From Deltaproteobacteria bacterium (GTDB lineage: Bacteria > Myxococcota_A > Polyangia > HGW-17 > SLPX01), in NCBI GenBank assembly GCA_021162935.1, contig JAGGXR010000034.1:1-64000 (forward strand): 64,000 nucleotides of DNA, written 5' to 3'. Numbering within the stretch: the stretch's first letter is position 1; each line of letters starts with the position of its first letter. Made by a program: the position numbers and the translations under genes. The notes under the pieces are model-generated. The model did not search any database. It was given only the letters and a program-made list of their open reading frames with translations, and was not told where the DNA came from. Positions 17,399-25,720 of the stretch are shown piece after piece.

Positions 17399-20098
17399 AT
17401 GCAATCCGAAGGCCCAACAGCGATCAAGGGGTGCGTGGCATTCGTGCACCTGCCTGCCCTGGTTCCCGACCCATTCGTGAACTATCCAACCCTGACGAGT
17501 CTCGGTCCCCTGACCGTTGCCGGATTTTTGGAATCGCGTGGGGTTACGGTTCGTTTTTTCGAGGCGCTCACTTCTGATGAACAGGACGGTGGCAAGGGGG
17601 GCGTCCGAACCGGTGGGAGGCGAACGGGCAACGACGTTCAGCCGACGATTCAGCCGGGCGCGGCCGGTCGGGTCGTGGGGCGCGGACCAAACCCTGAGAC
17701 TCTCGACGCGCTGTGTAATGGAGCGGACCTGGTGGTGCTGCCCGTGGATCTGTTCCGAGACCCCACTGGCTGGCTGGCCGACCGAGTCGAGCAGGTGGCG
17801 GCCCAGGCTCGACGTCATGAGGCGACCGTGGTGGTGGCGGACTGTTCCGTCGGCGGACAGGACTATGTGCCCCTGGATCCGGGCTTGGTGCTCGCATCAG
17901 TGCCGTCGGCTGACCTGTACCTGCGCGGCGAAGCGGAACTGGGGCTCCTCGATCTGCTCGTCGGGCGTTCCCCGGAGGATGTGGCCGGCTGCTTCTCACG
18001 GAGGCCAATCGAAACGGTGGGTCGCACCGATGCCGACGATCTGCAAGTCGTTGCCGGCGGCGCCGAGTCGGTCGGTTTGGAGCTGGTTGCAGGTGGCGGG
18101 GAGGCCTATGGACGCGAACTCGATTCGATGGATGACGGTGCGGAGCCGGCGTTTCATCTCCTGGATCTGGATCGGTTCTTTTCGGTGCAGCGCCTGGCTG
18201 CGGCGCATGACCTGATACCCGACTTCCACGGCACCGGTGCGGTGCTGCCCGTGCAGTCGTCTCGTGGCTGTCCGTTCCATTGTTCGTTTTGCGCAGGGTT
18301 GTCGAAGCGGTTTCGCACCTATTCGTTGCAGTCGATGGAGCGGCTTGTTCACGAATGGGAACTGCTCGGAGCAGACACACTGTTGTTCTTCGATGATGTG
18401 ATGAATCTGGATGAGGACCGGTTCCTGGCACTGTGCGGACTGTTGGAGGCGCGACCGCATCTGACCTGGACGGCAGTCAATGGCTTTCGTGCCGATCGGT
18501 TGGGGCGCGAGGCGATTCGAGCCTTTCACGGCAGCGGTGGGTTCGGCCTGAAGGTGTCGGCCGAGTCGGGAGACGATCGGGTCCTTGCAGATGTGATTGG
18601 CAAGAAGATGTTGGTGGACGCATCCCGGGCCGTGGCCCGCTTTGCAGCCGACGAATCAGTGCCGCTCCTCGTGCATTACGTGGTGGGGTTTCCGGGCGAA
18701 GACGCGGTGGCCATGAACCGGACCTTGCTCCTGGCGGCGGAACTGTTCGAGGAGCAGGGCGCCAGTCCCAGGCTCCAGTATGCCACGCCGATTCCGGGAA
18801 CGAGGCTCTTCGACCAGGTGCGATCCATGGGGTTGGTGGATCGGGCCATGAGTTCGGCGGACCTCGTGACCTGGTTCGTGCGCGGGCCGATTTTGGACCT
18901 GCCGGACCTGCCGGCTTCGATCCAGCGGCTGGCGGTGGACGCCTTTCGACTTCGTGTCCGCCAGTGGTCGGATCCCGTGCTTCTTCTGGATCCAACCTTT
19001 CGTTGCAACCAGTCCTGTCGGTTTTGCGCCGTGGAGCGAGACAGACTGGAGGAACCAGGCGAGGCAGACATCGAACAGGCCCTCGTTTGGGCGGCACGAA
19101 GGGGCGTGGGACGGGTGGACATCGGTGGTGGGGAGCCCACGCTCTATCCAGGTCTTGTCGGCCTCGTGGAGCAGGTCCTGCAGCTTGGGATGGACCCGAG
19201 TCTCGTGACGAACGGCAGGAGGTTGGCCTATTCCCGATACGCCGAGGAGTTGGTCCGGGCCGGCCTGCGGCGATTCGTGCTGTCCCTGTCCGGACACGAG
19301 GCCGACCTGCACGACGCCATTGCGCGAGCACCAGGCGCTTTCGACCAGGCAATGGCTGGCCTGGATAACCTGGTCCGTCTCGGCTGGCCGGCCGGCGCAC
19401 AGTTGGATGGTGGGCCGTTGGATCCTGAGCGGTTGGGCAATGGCTGGCCGGCCGGCGGGCGATTGGCCGATCGTTCCGATGGAAATCGGATCTCCCTGGC
19501 GCTCAATTTGAACGTCTGTCCCGCGAATCTCCGCAGGCTTTCCGCGATGGTTTCGTTCTTCGCGGGACGATTTCCGTTGGATGCGATCAATCTTCAGGTC
19601 GTGCTGCCACTGGGCGCAGGGGCTCGACCCGGCGAGTGGTTCGAGGACCTGGACGAGGTGGCCGAGATGGTCGGGGAGGCGGCCGACATGGCTGGTACGG
19701 TGCCCGTGACCCTGCACAATCTGCCTCCCTGTTTCCTGCCCGATCGGCTTGCTCTGATGCTCAGAGATGGGTACAAGGGGGCTCGTTTCCAATGGCGGTC
19801 CGGGTTGCCGGTCCGATTCACCGAGGTGACCGGGACGGTGCTGGAATACGGGGACGCCTGTGCGTCCTGCCCGCTACGAATCCTGTGTCCAGGGGTCCAC
19901 AGACAGGTGTTGGAGCAGGACGACCGGTTGCGCCAACGCGTCGAGGTCCTCGTGGACGCGATCCGGGCGGGAGGCGCGACCATCGATCGAGCCCTGGATG
20001 TGATGCGATTGGGAGTCGATGCCGTCGATGGAGCCCGGGATGCGATGCGATCGGGAGGTCGCAAGGAGGGGCGCTCCGAGGAAGGTGGGCGCTCGTAG
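17399..20098 (+). CDS. Fusion protein with B12-binding-like domain and two radical SAM domains
   Basis: 899 residues; GTG at 17396 and ATG at 17399 are both possible and no strong ribosome-binding site is seen. Residues ~10-195 resemble the Rossmann-type B12-binding domain of class B radical SAM enzymes (LTSLGPLTVAGFLESRG..., DLYLRGEAELGLLDLL) but lack the DxHxxG cobalamin ligand. The first radical SAM core has Cys291, 295 and 298 (CPFHCSFC). The second has Cys536, 540 and 543 (CNQSCRFC) with GGGEPTLYP. Near the end, CASCPLRILC (Cys821, 824, 830) matches a CxxCx5C motif shared with both downstream genes, suggesting an auxiliary Fe-S cluster. The C-terminal ~45 residues are degenerate and repeat-rich. 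Radical SAM enzymes cleave S-adenosylmethionine to start radical chemistry; substrate unknown. A fusion of a B12-type and a MoaA/SPASM-type enzyme is unusual. Confidence 0.8.
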   Translation: MQSEGPTAIKGCVAFVHLPALVPDPFVNYPTLTSLGPLTVAGFLESRGVTVRFFEALTSDEQDGGKGGVRTGGRRTGNDVQPTIQPGAAGRVVGRGPNPETLDALCNGADLVVLPVDLFRDPTGWLADRVEQVAAQARRHEATVVVADCSVGGQDYVPLDPGLVLASVPSADLYLRGEAELGLLDLLVGRSPEDVAGCFSRRPIETVGRTDADDLQVVAGGAESVGLELVAGGGEAYGRELDSMDDGAEPAFHLLDLDRFFSVQRLAAAHDLIPDFHGTGAVLPVQSSRGCPFHCSFCAGLSKRFRTYSLQSMERLVHEWELLGADTLLFFDDVMNLDEDRFLALCGLLEARPHLTWTAVNGFRADRLGREAIRAFHGSGGFGLKVSAESGDDRVLADVIGKKMLVDASRAVARFAADESVPLLVHYVVGFPGEDAVAMNRTLLLAAELFEEQGASPRLQYATPIPGTRLFDQVRSMGLVDRAMSSADLVTWFVRGPILDLPDLPASIQRLAVDAFRLRVRQWSDPVLLLDPTFRCNQSCRFCAVERDRLEEPGEADIEQALVWAARRGVGRVDIGGGEPTLYPGLVGLVEQVLQLGMDPSLVTNGRRLAYSRYAEELVRAGLRRFVLSLSGHEADLHDAIARAPGAFDQAMAGLDNLVRLGWPAGAQLDGGPLDPERLGNGWPAGGRLADRSDGNRISLALNLNVCPANLRRLSAMVSFFAGRFPLDAINLQVVLPLGAGARPGEWFEDLDEVAEMVGEAADMAGTVPVTLHNLPPCFLPDRLALMLRDGYKGARFQWRSGLPVRFTEVTGTVLEYGDACASCPLRILCPGVHRQVLEQDDRLRQRVEVLVDAIRAGGATIDRALDVMRLGVDAVDGARDAMRSGGRKEGRSEEGGRS

Positions 20099-20190
20099 GT
20101 GGGCGGCACGTCGGAGGCAGATGAGCGCTCCTGGGTAGGTGCGCGAGGAGATGGGATGCCGAGACGCTTGGGCGGAACAGAGAAGCAGCG

Positions 20191-21417
20191 GTGAAACACA
20201 AGAAGCACAAGCGATCTTCGTTGCGCGTGGTGTCCAGGACATCCAAGAAGTCCTCTGGGACGTCGTCTCAACCGACTGCGCCATCCAAAGCGCCGGTGTT
20301 CCAGGAGTCCGAGAGGAGTGACCCATCGGCGCGTCAGGCCGTCCTGGAAAGCGCGGCGTCATTGTCGTCGGACGGACCTTTGTCGTCGAGGCGACCCACA
20401 GCCGATGGTCGGGCTCGGGCTGCGGCCGGGCGGCAGATCGAGATCAACTTGGGCAAGGCCTGCAACAACGCCTGCCGGTTCTGCTCGAACGGTGCGGTGC
20501 CTCCCGAGGAGCAGGCGCTGGTGCCCATCGAGACCATTTCCGAAGAGATCAGGAAGGCAGCGTGGGAGGGCTATGACGCGCTCGGTTTTTTGGGCGGTGA
20601 GCCCACGATCCGTAAGGACCTGCCCACGATCATCGAAATGGGCAGGCGGGCCGGTTTCGGGCGGATCGCCCTCTGCACGAACGGAAGGCGGCTTCGTTCA
20701 CCGGAGCTGCTGTCCAACCTCATCGATGCGGGGCTCACTCGAGTGACCCTATCCATCCATAGTCACCTGCCCAGGATCGAGAACTGGCTCTGCGGTCGGT
20801 CTTCGGCCTACGAGCAAAAAATGGAAGCCATCGATCATCTCGTGGCGGCTCTTGCACGAGGACGACTGCCCCATGGTTTTGCCCTCAACACCTGCATCCA
20901 CGGGATGAACTGCGAACAGTTGCCAGACCTTGCCGCGTTTTTCCGGGCCAGGGGCGTGGGGGAGATTCGGTTCAACCTGGTTCGCCCGGAGCATTTGGCG
21001 GTGGCAGACCCTCGCCTCATTCCACGATTGCAGCGGGTCACCCGGGCGATTCTACGGACTATTTACTGGAACGAGGGCCGCGGATTCATGCGGATCACCT
21101 TCAGTGATGTGCCCCTTTGTGCCTATCCGAGTCCTTTGCTCGCATCCCCCGAACTGCTGCTTCGATACAGCGGTGAATCATGGGACCTCGACACCCAAGT
21201 CGTGGTTCAACGGGGCGAGGCGGGTCGCGACGAGTTTCGCTGGCAGGATCGCCGCAAGGAACGGCTCAAGATCCATACCGATCGGTGCGGATCCTGCGCC
21301 GCAGTGGATCGGTGCGAAGGGCCCTGGATCCGTTCCGTGGAGCTGCACGGCGACGGTGACCTCCACCCGCTTCGGGCCGATCCCTTCCTGGGAAAATCGA
21401 CCCGTGGGCCTCGGTAG
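20191..21417 (+). CDS. Radical SAM protein with C-terminal CxxCx5C motif
   Basis: 408 residues from a GTG at 20191; the ribosome-binding site is weak and later GTG starts are possible because the first ~75 residues are basic, Ser/Pro-rich and non-conserved-looking. The core begins at ~82 (QIEINLGKACNNACRFC; Cys91, 95, 98). GGEPTIRKDLP binds the SAM amino group in this fold. The strand LTRVTLSIHSH is nearly the same as in the next gene. The C-terminal CGSCAAVDRC (Cys366, 369, 375) followed by EGPWIRSVELHG matches the ending of the third enzyme. Cytoplasmic, substrate unknown. It follows the fusion protein by 92 bp and precedes the next gene by 10 bp, so all three are probably co-transcribed. 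Confidence 0.8.
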   Translation: MKHKKHKRSSLRVVSRTSKKSSGTSSQPTAPSKAPVFQESERSDPSARQAVLESAASLSSDGPLSSRRPTADGRARAAAGRQIEINLGKACNNACRFCSNGAVPPEEQALVPIETISEEIRKAAWEGYDALGFLGGEPTIRKDLPTIIEMGRRAGFGRIALCTNGRRLRSPELLSNLIDAGLTRVTLSIHSHLPRIENWLCGRSSAYEQKMEAIDHLVAALARGRLPHGFALNTCIHGMNCEQLPDLAAFFRARGVGEIRFNLVRPEHLAVADPRLIPRLQRVTRAILRTIYWNEGRGFMRITFSDVPLCAYPSPLLASPELLLRYSGESWDLDTQVVVQRGEAGRDEFRWQDRRKERLKIHTDRCGSCAAVDRCEGPWIRSVELHGDGDLHPLRADPFLGKSTRGPR

Positions 21418-21427
21418 GTAGGGCATT

Positions 21428-22318
21428 ATGGATCGTCGCGTCCGACTGCACGTCATGGTCTCGCATCGTTGCTCGAATCGCTGCGTCTTTTGCCTCGAAG
21501 ACGAGCAGGAGCGCGCAGATGCCGATTTCGGCGACCCGTTCGCCATTCTGGAAGCCTTCGAATATCGAGACACCGTCCTGTTTACCTGCGGGGAACCAAC
21601 GTTGAGCCCGATTCTCGATGACCTGGTTCGCAGGGCCGACGAACTGGGGTACCACGAGGTGGATCTGGTGACGAATGGTCGGCTCCTGGCGGATGGGAGG
21701 CGGGCGACACGCCTGGTTCAGGCAGGCTTGACGGGGGTGACCGTCTCCATCCATTCGCATCGCCCGGAGTTGCACAACCAATTGACGAGGCGGCGTTCCT
21801 TTCTCCAGACCCTCGGCGGCCTAAGGAACATGCTGGCGTTGAGGGGAGCGGCGGGGAGCGCGGATCTGGTGGTCCGTACGAGTACCGTGGCCTGCCGCCC
21901 GAATCTCGAAGACCTGCCGGAGACGATTCTGTTCTTGGATCGCCTCGGCGTGGACGTGATCAACGTGAACTTCGTGGAGCCGGCAGGGCGTGCCGCTGCG
22001 CAGTTCGACGACCTGGTGCCTCGCATGTCCGACGTGGCCCGTTCCTTGGATGGCGTGCGGGATCGGCTTTCCTGTCGCGAATTGGTGGTCACCGGCCTGC
22101 CTGCCTGCCTGCTGCGTCATGGTGCGGAATCAGGAACGGCAATGGCCGGTATGCGCGAGGTGATCTGGATGTGGCAGGGCGGCACATTCGTCCAGTTGGT
22201 TCCGAACAGGACGCAGGAATACGGCCCCATGTGCGATACCTGTCCTGCCCGGCCATCTTGCGATGGCGTCTGGATACGGTACGTGGAGCGATTCGGCTGG
22301 GACGAGTTCGGCTGGTGA
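21428..22318 (+). CDS. Radical SAM protein, compact paralogue with CxxCx5C tail
   Basis: 296 residues. The radical SAM cysteines sit at the very start (HRCSNRCVFC; Cys15, 19, 22). The GGE-type motif is degenerate: LFTCGEPTLSP has Cys in place of the first Gly. LTGVTVSIHSHRPELHNQL is shared with the preceding gene. The C-terminal CDTCPARPSC (Cys269, 272, 278) leads to DGVWIRYVERFGWDEFGW, an ending typical of MoaA/SPASM-like proteins with a shortened auxiliary-cluster domain. Last gene of the trio; the spacing of 10 bp from the previous stop indicates co-translation. No small peptide precursor gene was found between or directly after the three genes. Confidence 0.8.
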   Translation: MDRRVRLHVMVSHRCSNRCVFCLEDEQERADADFGDPFAILEAFEYRDTVLFTCGEPTLSPILDDLVRRADELGYHEVDLVTNGRLLADGRRATRLVQAGLTGVTVSIHSHRPELHNQLTRRRSFLQTLGGLRNMLALRGAAGSADLVVRTSTVACRPNLEDLPETILFLDRLGVDVINVNFVEPAGRAAAQFDDLVPRMSDVARSLDGVRDRLSCRELVVTGLPACLLRHGAESGTAMAGMREVIWMWQGGTFVQLVPNRTQEYGPMCDTCPARPSCDGVWIRYVERFGWDEFGW

Positions 22319-22352
22319 GAGGGGCGGCTCGTTGTCCTCGCTGTGCTTGCGG

Positions 22353-22379
22353 TGGACAGGAAACAGGCTTCGGTATATT
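22353..22379 (+). promoter_or_regulatory. Weak promoter candidate upstream of the RCC1 lipoprotein gene
   Basis: TGGACA at 22353-22358 (5 of 6) and TATATT at 22374-22379 (5 of 6). The spacer is only 15 bp, which is suboptimal, and the predicted leader to 22577 is ~190 nt. Confidence 0.3.
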
Positions 22380-22576
22380 TTCAACTGAGGAGGCTGTTCA
22401 AACCAGCCACCTAAACGCGCGTGACGGTCATGTTGGGGGCTGCTGATTTCGTGATAGGACGATGCCATCGACATGTTGCAGTCAGATGGATTCGGAGACC
22501 GAAAAGGACGGACAGGACGAGATGGATGAAACGAGACCGATTTGATTCGATGAGGACCCGATGCGATGGAGGCGAT

Positions 22577-23570
22577 ATGGTGGGCAATCGAGCCAATGGT
22601 GGGATGTGGGGCCGTGACCGGTGGCTGGCGGCCGTGGTGGCCGGGGCCACCGGGCTGGTCGGCCTCGTTGTCGTGGCTGGCCTGGCCGGATGTCGGGCCA
22701 AGCCGGTCCGGGGACGATAGACGATACATGTGTGACCCGGGTAAGCCAGGTACCTGCCCTGCTGGGTGGTACTGCCGTCCCACGGATTCGGCTGACATGA
22801 CCTACCGATGTTTTTCACATGAAGCGGCCATCTGCGGGGACGGAGTCCGGCAGGAAGGAGATGCCTGTGACAGCGCCGACCTGGGCGGAACGATCTGCGA
22901 GTCGCTCGGGTTTGCGGGCGGGATGCTGCTCTGCACGGCCGACTGCCACTTCGACGAGAAGGGCTGCTTGAGCGAGCTATGCGGAAACGCGAAGGTGGAG
23001 GGAAGCGAGTCGTGCGACGGCACGGACCTGGGGGGGCAGATCTGTACAGGCCTCAACCAACGAGGGGGCACGCTCGCCTGCGAGGACCACTGTCCGTTCG
23101 ACCAGAGCGGTTGTCTGCTCAACTACTCGGATTTGGTGGCAGCCGGCAGCGTGTCCTGCGTGGTTCGATACGATGGGATGGCCTGGTGCGGCGGGCAGAG
23201 CGACTTGGGTCAGCTCGGCACGGGGAACACGCAGGGATCGACCCAGCCGGTGCAGGTCCAGAATGTGCGGAACGTGACGAACGTGTCCTGCGACGGAGGG
23301 TTCACCTGTGCGGTGGCCCAGGATCGGCGGGTGTTTTGCTGGGGAGATAATTCTGAAGGACAACTCGGAGACGGGAGCGGACAGAATCAGTTGTTGCCCG
23401 TGGAGGTGCAGATGGCCGCAGGTGCCATCGAGCTTGCCACTGGGGACCAACATGCCTGCGTGTTGACCATGGACGCGCGACTGTTGTGCTGGGGGCGTAA
23501 CGATCAGGAGCAGTTCATGACGAGTTCGGTTGGTTCCAGCTCGACGCCGGTCCTGGTGACGTTGCCGTGA
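22577..23570 (+). pseudogene. RCC1-repeat Cys-rich lipoprotein gene with a +1 frameshift after the lipobox
   Basis: The ATG at 22577 has GGAGG at 22568-22572 and opens a good lipoprotein signal (LVGLVVVAGLAGC), but that frame stops at 22720. The rest of the protein lies one base to the right: MCDPGKPGTCPAGWYC, two Cys-rich repeats (CGDGVRQEGDACDSADLGG, then CGNAKVEGSESCDGTDLGG), then about three RCC1-like blades (MAWCGGQSDLGQLGTGN, VFCWGDNSEGQLGDGS, LLCWGRNDQEQF). Removing one G from the GGGG run at about 22708-22711 joins the two into one continuous lipoprotein of ~330 residues. The RCC1 part is short for a seven-bladed propeller. Either a sequencing error, a real inactivating or phase-variable indel, or programmed frameshifting; I cannot separate these. 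Confidence 0.7.
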
Positions 23571-23653
23571 TGTTCATTGTTTGGCATACCATCTTGCGCT
23601 GATGTGGGGATGGATGGGCACGCCGGCCGCTGTGCCCCATGAGGAGAAATGTG

Positions 23654-25720
23654 ATGGCTGAGGACAAACAGGCTGCGTTGGTTCGTTGGCTGGCAGCGCG
23701 GTTCATGGAGGAGAGCGGGATCGACGTGTCGAATGACTCGTCGGCAATGAATCGTCTCGACGGCGCCGCCAGGACCGCTCTGTCCGAATTGAACCATTGG
23801 GGCGAGACCACGGTGAACCTGCCTTTCTTGAGCAGCGATGCGGGTGGACCCAAGCATCTCAGGGTTGCGATCAAGGATTCGGACCTGGACGGAATTTTGG
23901 CTGAATCCATGGCATCGGCAGGCCCTGATCGGAACGCAGCGTTTCCCGGTCGGCCCGGTCGTGACGCGGGGGCTTCACCTGTCCAGGATGGAGCCTCCAA
24001 CGCAGATGCGCCTTCAGTCATGCAGTTTGGATTCGAGCCGGTCGATGACGATGATCCCTTTGCGCATGAGGTCACCCCAGCCGATGAAGTGACGCCTTCC
24101 TGGGAGAAGGAAGCAAAGCAGGCCAAGGGGCATGCGATGCCTTCGGCGGACGAGGTGCGTCATCGCACTGGTCAGACCAAACGAGGGACGGCCAGAAAAC
24201 GCCGCAGCCGGAAGGAGCGGGCTTCGAGCGATCCATGGGGGCGGAGCCCCGATGATTGGAATGCAAAGGAAAGCGATCGCAAGCTCGATACGCTGTCTCT
24301 TGTGCTCGTCTATTCGGGTGTGGTGAGCGGCCTGGGTGCGCTGGGGATGGCCATTTACTGGTCATGGCCGGTTTGGGTGGGCCACGGGAGTCGGTCTTTG
24401 AGCGTTCGACTTGTCGTCGTGTTTGCTGCGCTCGCTTTGGACGGCATGACCATGACTTTCATTGCCGCCAGAAGGTGGACGCACACGGGGTATGATTACC
24501 TGGGCTTCGATACCTGGTTTCCCATGGCCATGTCGGCGGTTCCTTTTGTTGGTTTTTTCATGGCGCTCTATTATGCCATTCGTCTCCTGGTAGGACGATT
24601 GGCAGCCGCCTCCATCACGACTTCCTATGGCCCCGGGAGTTCTTCGAGGAATACGTATCCGGCAACCAACATCGGCATCACCGGAATTCCCGGGGGGCTG
24701 GTCCTGTTGGCCTTTGCCTTGATCCATGCCGTGGTCGTCTACAGGGCGCGTTCACACTTGATTCCAGGTTATCATCATGCTCCTGCGACCAAGTCCACGT
24801 CTGTGCGGGGTGTTCCCCGTGGGGCGGCCGCAAAGGCCTCACGGAGGACCTGCCCCAAGTCGGGCGAGGTCGTCGTCAAGAACGAGACCATCAGGGTGGA
24901 CAGACGCAATCGATACTTTCCCTTGCTGCAGGGTTGTCGGTTGCGCCTGAAGATGTGTCGCTTGGTGGGATCCAAGCCATTGGCGTTGCGTGGTACGGGG
25001 CGGCTCGTCATGGAAGGTGGACGTTTGGCCATGAACCCCGATGGATTGCTGGTCGAAGATCATGTGTGGGTCACTCTTCGAGGGGTGAACGTGAAGGCAA
25101 AGGACACCGCTATTCATGCTTCTGGTCAGGCCGTCGTGGTGCTCGATGGTGGTCGAGTGGCCGGCGCGACGGCTGTTTCTGCCACAGACCAGGCAGTGAT
25201 TTTGTATCACGACGTGAATCTTCGTGGTCGTTGGAAGCGAAGCGGCACGGCCATGATTTTGGCGTTTCACCAGGGGCAGGATTTGGACAAGGTCCTGGCC
25301 AAGGCTCGGCATTTCGGTGTTGCGTTGAAACGATATCGAGAAGATGCCTGCAACGGCATCATGGCATGCTACGAAAAGGCCGACTACTTCGGTGCGGTGG
25401 CCTCTCGGGTGACGTTGCACTTTGGATCGGACGGGGCAGTCGATCGTTCGAAGATGGAGTTGAAGCACGCTGACAAGCTCGTTCGATCCTGCGTCCAGAA
25501 GTTGGTGGGCGCCAAGAAGTTGTCGCATTTCGTAGGCCCCGTGGGCACTGCTCGTTGCACGTTCGTTGGGCGGCTGAGTTCCGGTACGCGGGTCATGAAC
25601 AGCCACAAGGAGTACCGGCCCGATAGTTGGCCGGGTGATCTTTTTGGGGGCCGGAACATGCGTCGCAACAAGAGGCGCCGCAGGCACGGCAGCAGCCATG
25701 GACATAGGAGACATCGGTGA
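23654..25720 (+). CDS. Four-helix membrane protein with AgmX/PglI-like C-terminal domain
   Basis: 688 residues from the ATG at 23654, with GAGGAGA at 23641-23647. Residues 1-205 are cytoplasmic, acidic then basic (RKRRSRKERA). Four hydrophobic helices follow at ~214-238, 252-278, 286-316 and 340-365. The exported part has a short-repeat beta-helix-like stretch (LRGTGRLVMEGGRLAM..., HASGQAVVVLDGGRVAGAT) and then a domain with paired Cys (NGIMACYEKADYFGAVASRV, CVQKLVGAKKLS, GTARCTFVGRL) that resembles the AgmX/PglI C-terminal domain of myxobacterial gliding and TonB-like proteins. The tail is very basic. Its TGA overlaps the start of the protease gene, so the two are probably coupled. Confidence 0.5.
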   Translation: MAEDKQAALVRWLAARFMEESGIDVSNDSSAMNRLDGAARTALSELNHWGETTVNLPFLSSDAGGPKHLRVAIKDSDLDGILAESMASAGPDRNAAFPGRPGRDAGASPVQDGASNADAPSVMQFGFEPVDDDDPFAHEVTPADEVTPSWEKEAKQAKGHAMPSADEVRHRTGQTKRGTARKRRSRKERASSDPWGRSPDDWNAKESDRKLDTLSLVLVYSGVVSGLGALGMAIYWSWPVWVGHGSRSLSVRLVVVFAALALDGMTMTFIAARRWTHTGYDYLGFDTWFPMAMSAVPFVGFFMALYYAIRLLVGRLAAASITTSYGPGSSSRNTYPATNIGITGIPGGLVLLAFALIHAVVVYRARSHLIPGYHHAPATKSTSVRGVPRGAAAKASRRTCPKSGEVVVKNETIRVDRRNRYFPLLQGCRLRLKMCRLVGSKPLALRGTGRLVMEGGRLAMNPDGLLVEDHVWVTLRGVNVKAKDTAIHASGQAVVVLDGGRVAGATAVSATDQAVILYHDVNLRGRWKRSGTAMILAFHQGQDLDKVLAKARHFGVALKRYREDACNGIMACYEKADYFGAVASRVTLHFGSDGAVDRSKMELKHADKLVRSCVQKLVGAKKLSHFVGPVGTARCTFVGRLSSGTRVMNSHKEYRPDSWPGDLFGGRNMRRNKRRRRHGSSHGHRRHR

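Noticed and set aside
20099-20190. RiPP-like precursor peptide between the first two radical SAM genes
   Set aside because: Only 92 bp of GGTGGGCG/GCGCTC-type degenerate repeats; no start, leader or core peptide visible.
22421-22720. Separate small gene encoding a 99-residue protein
   Set aside because: Only the part from 22577 looks like protein, and it is a lipoprotein signal that belongs to the frameshifted gene downstream.
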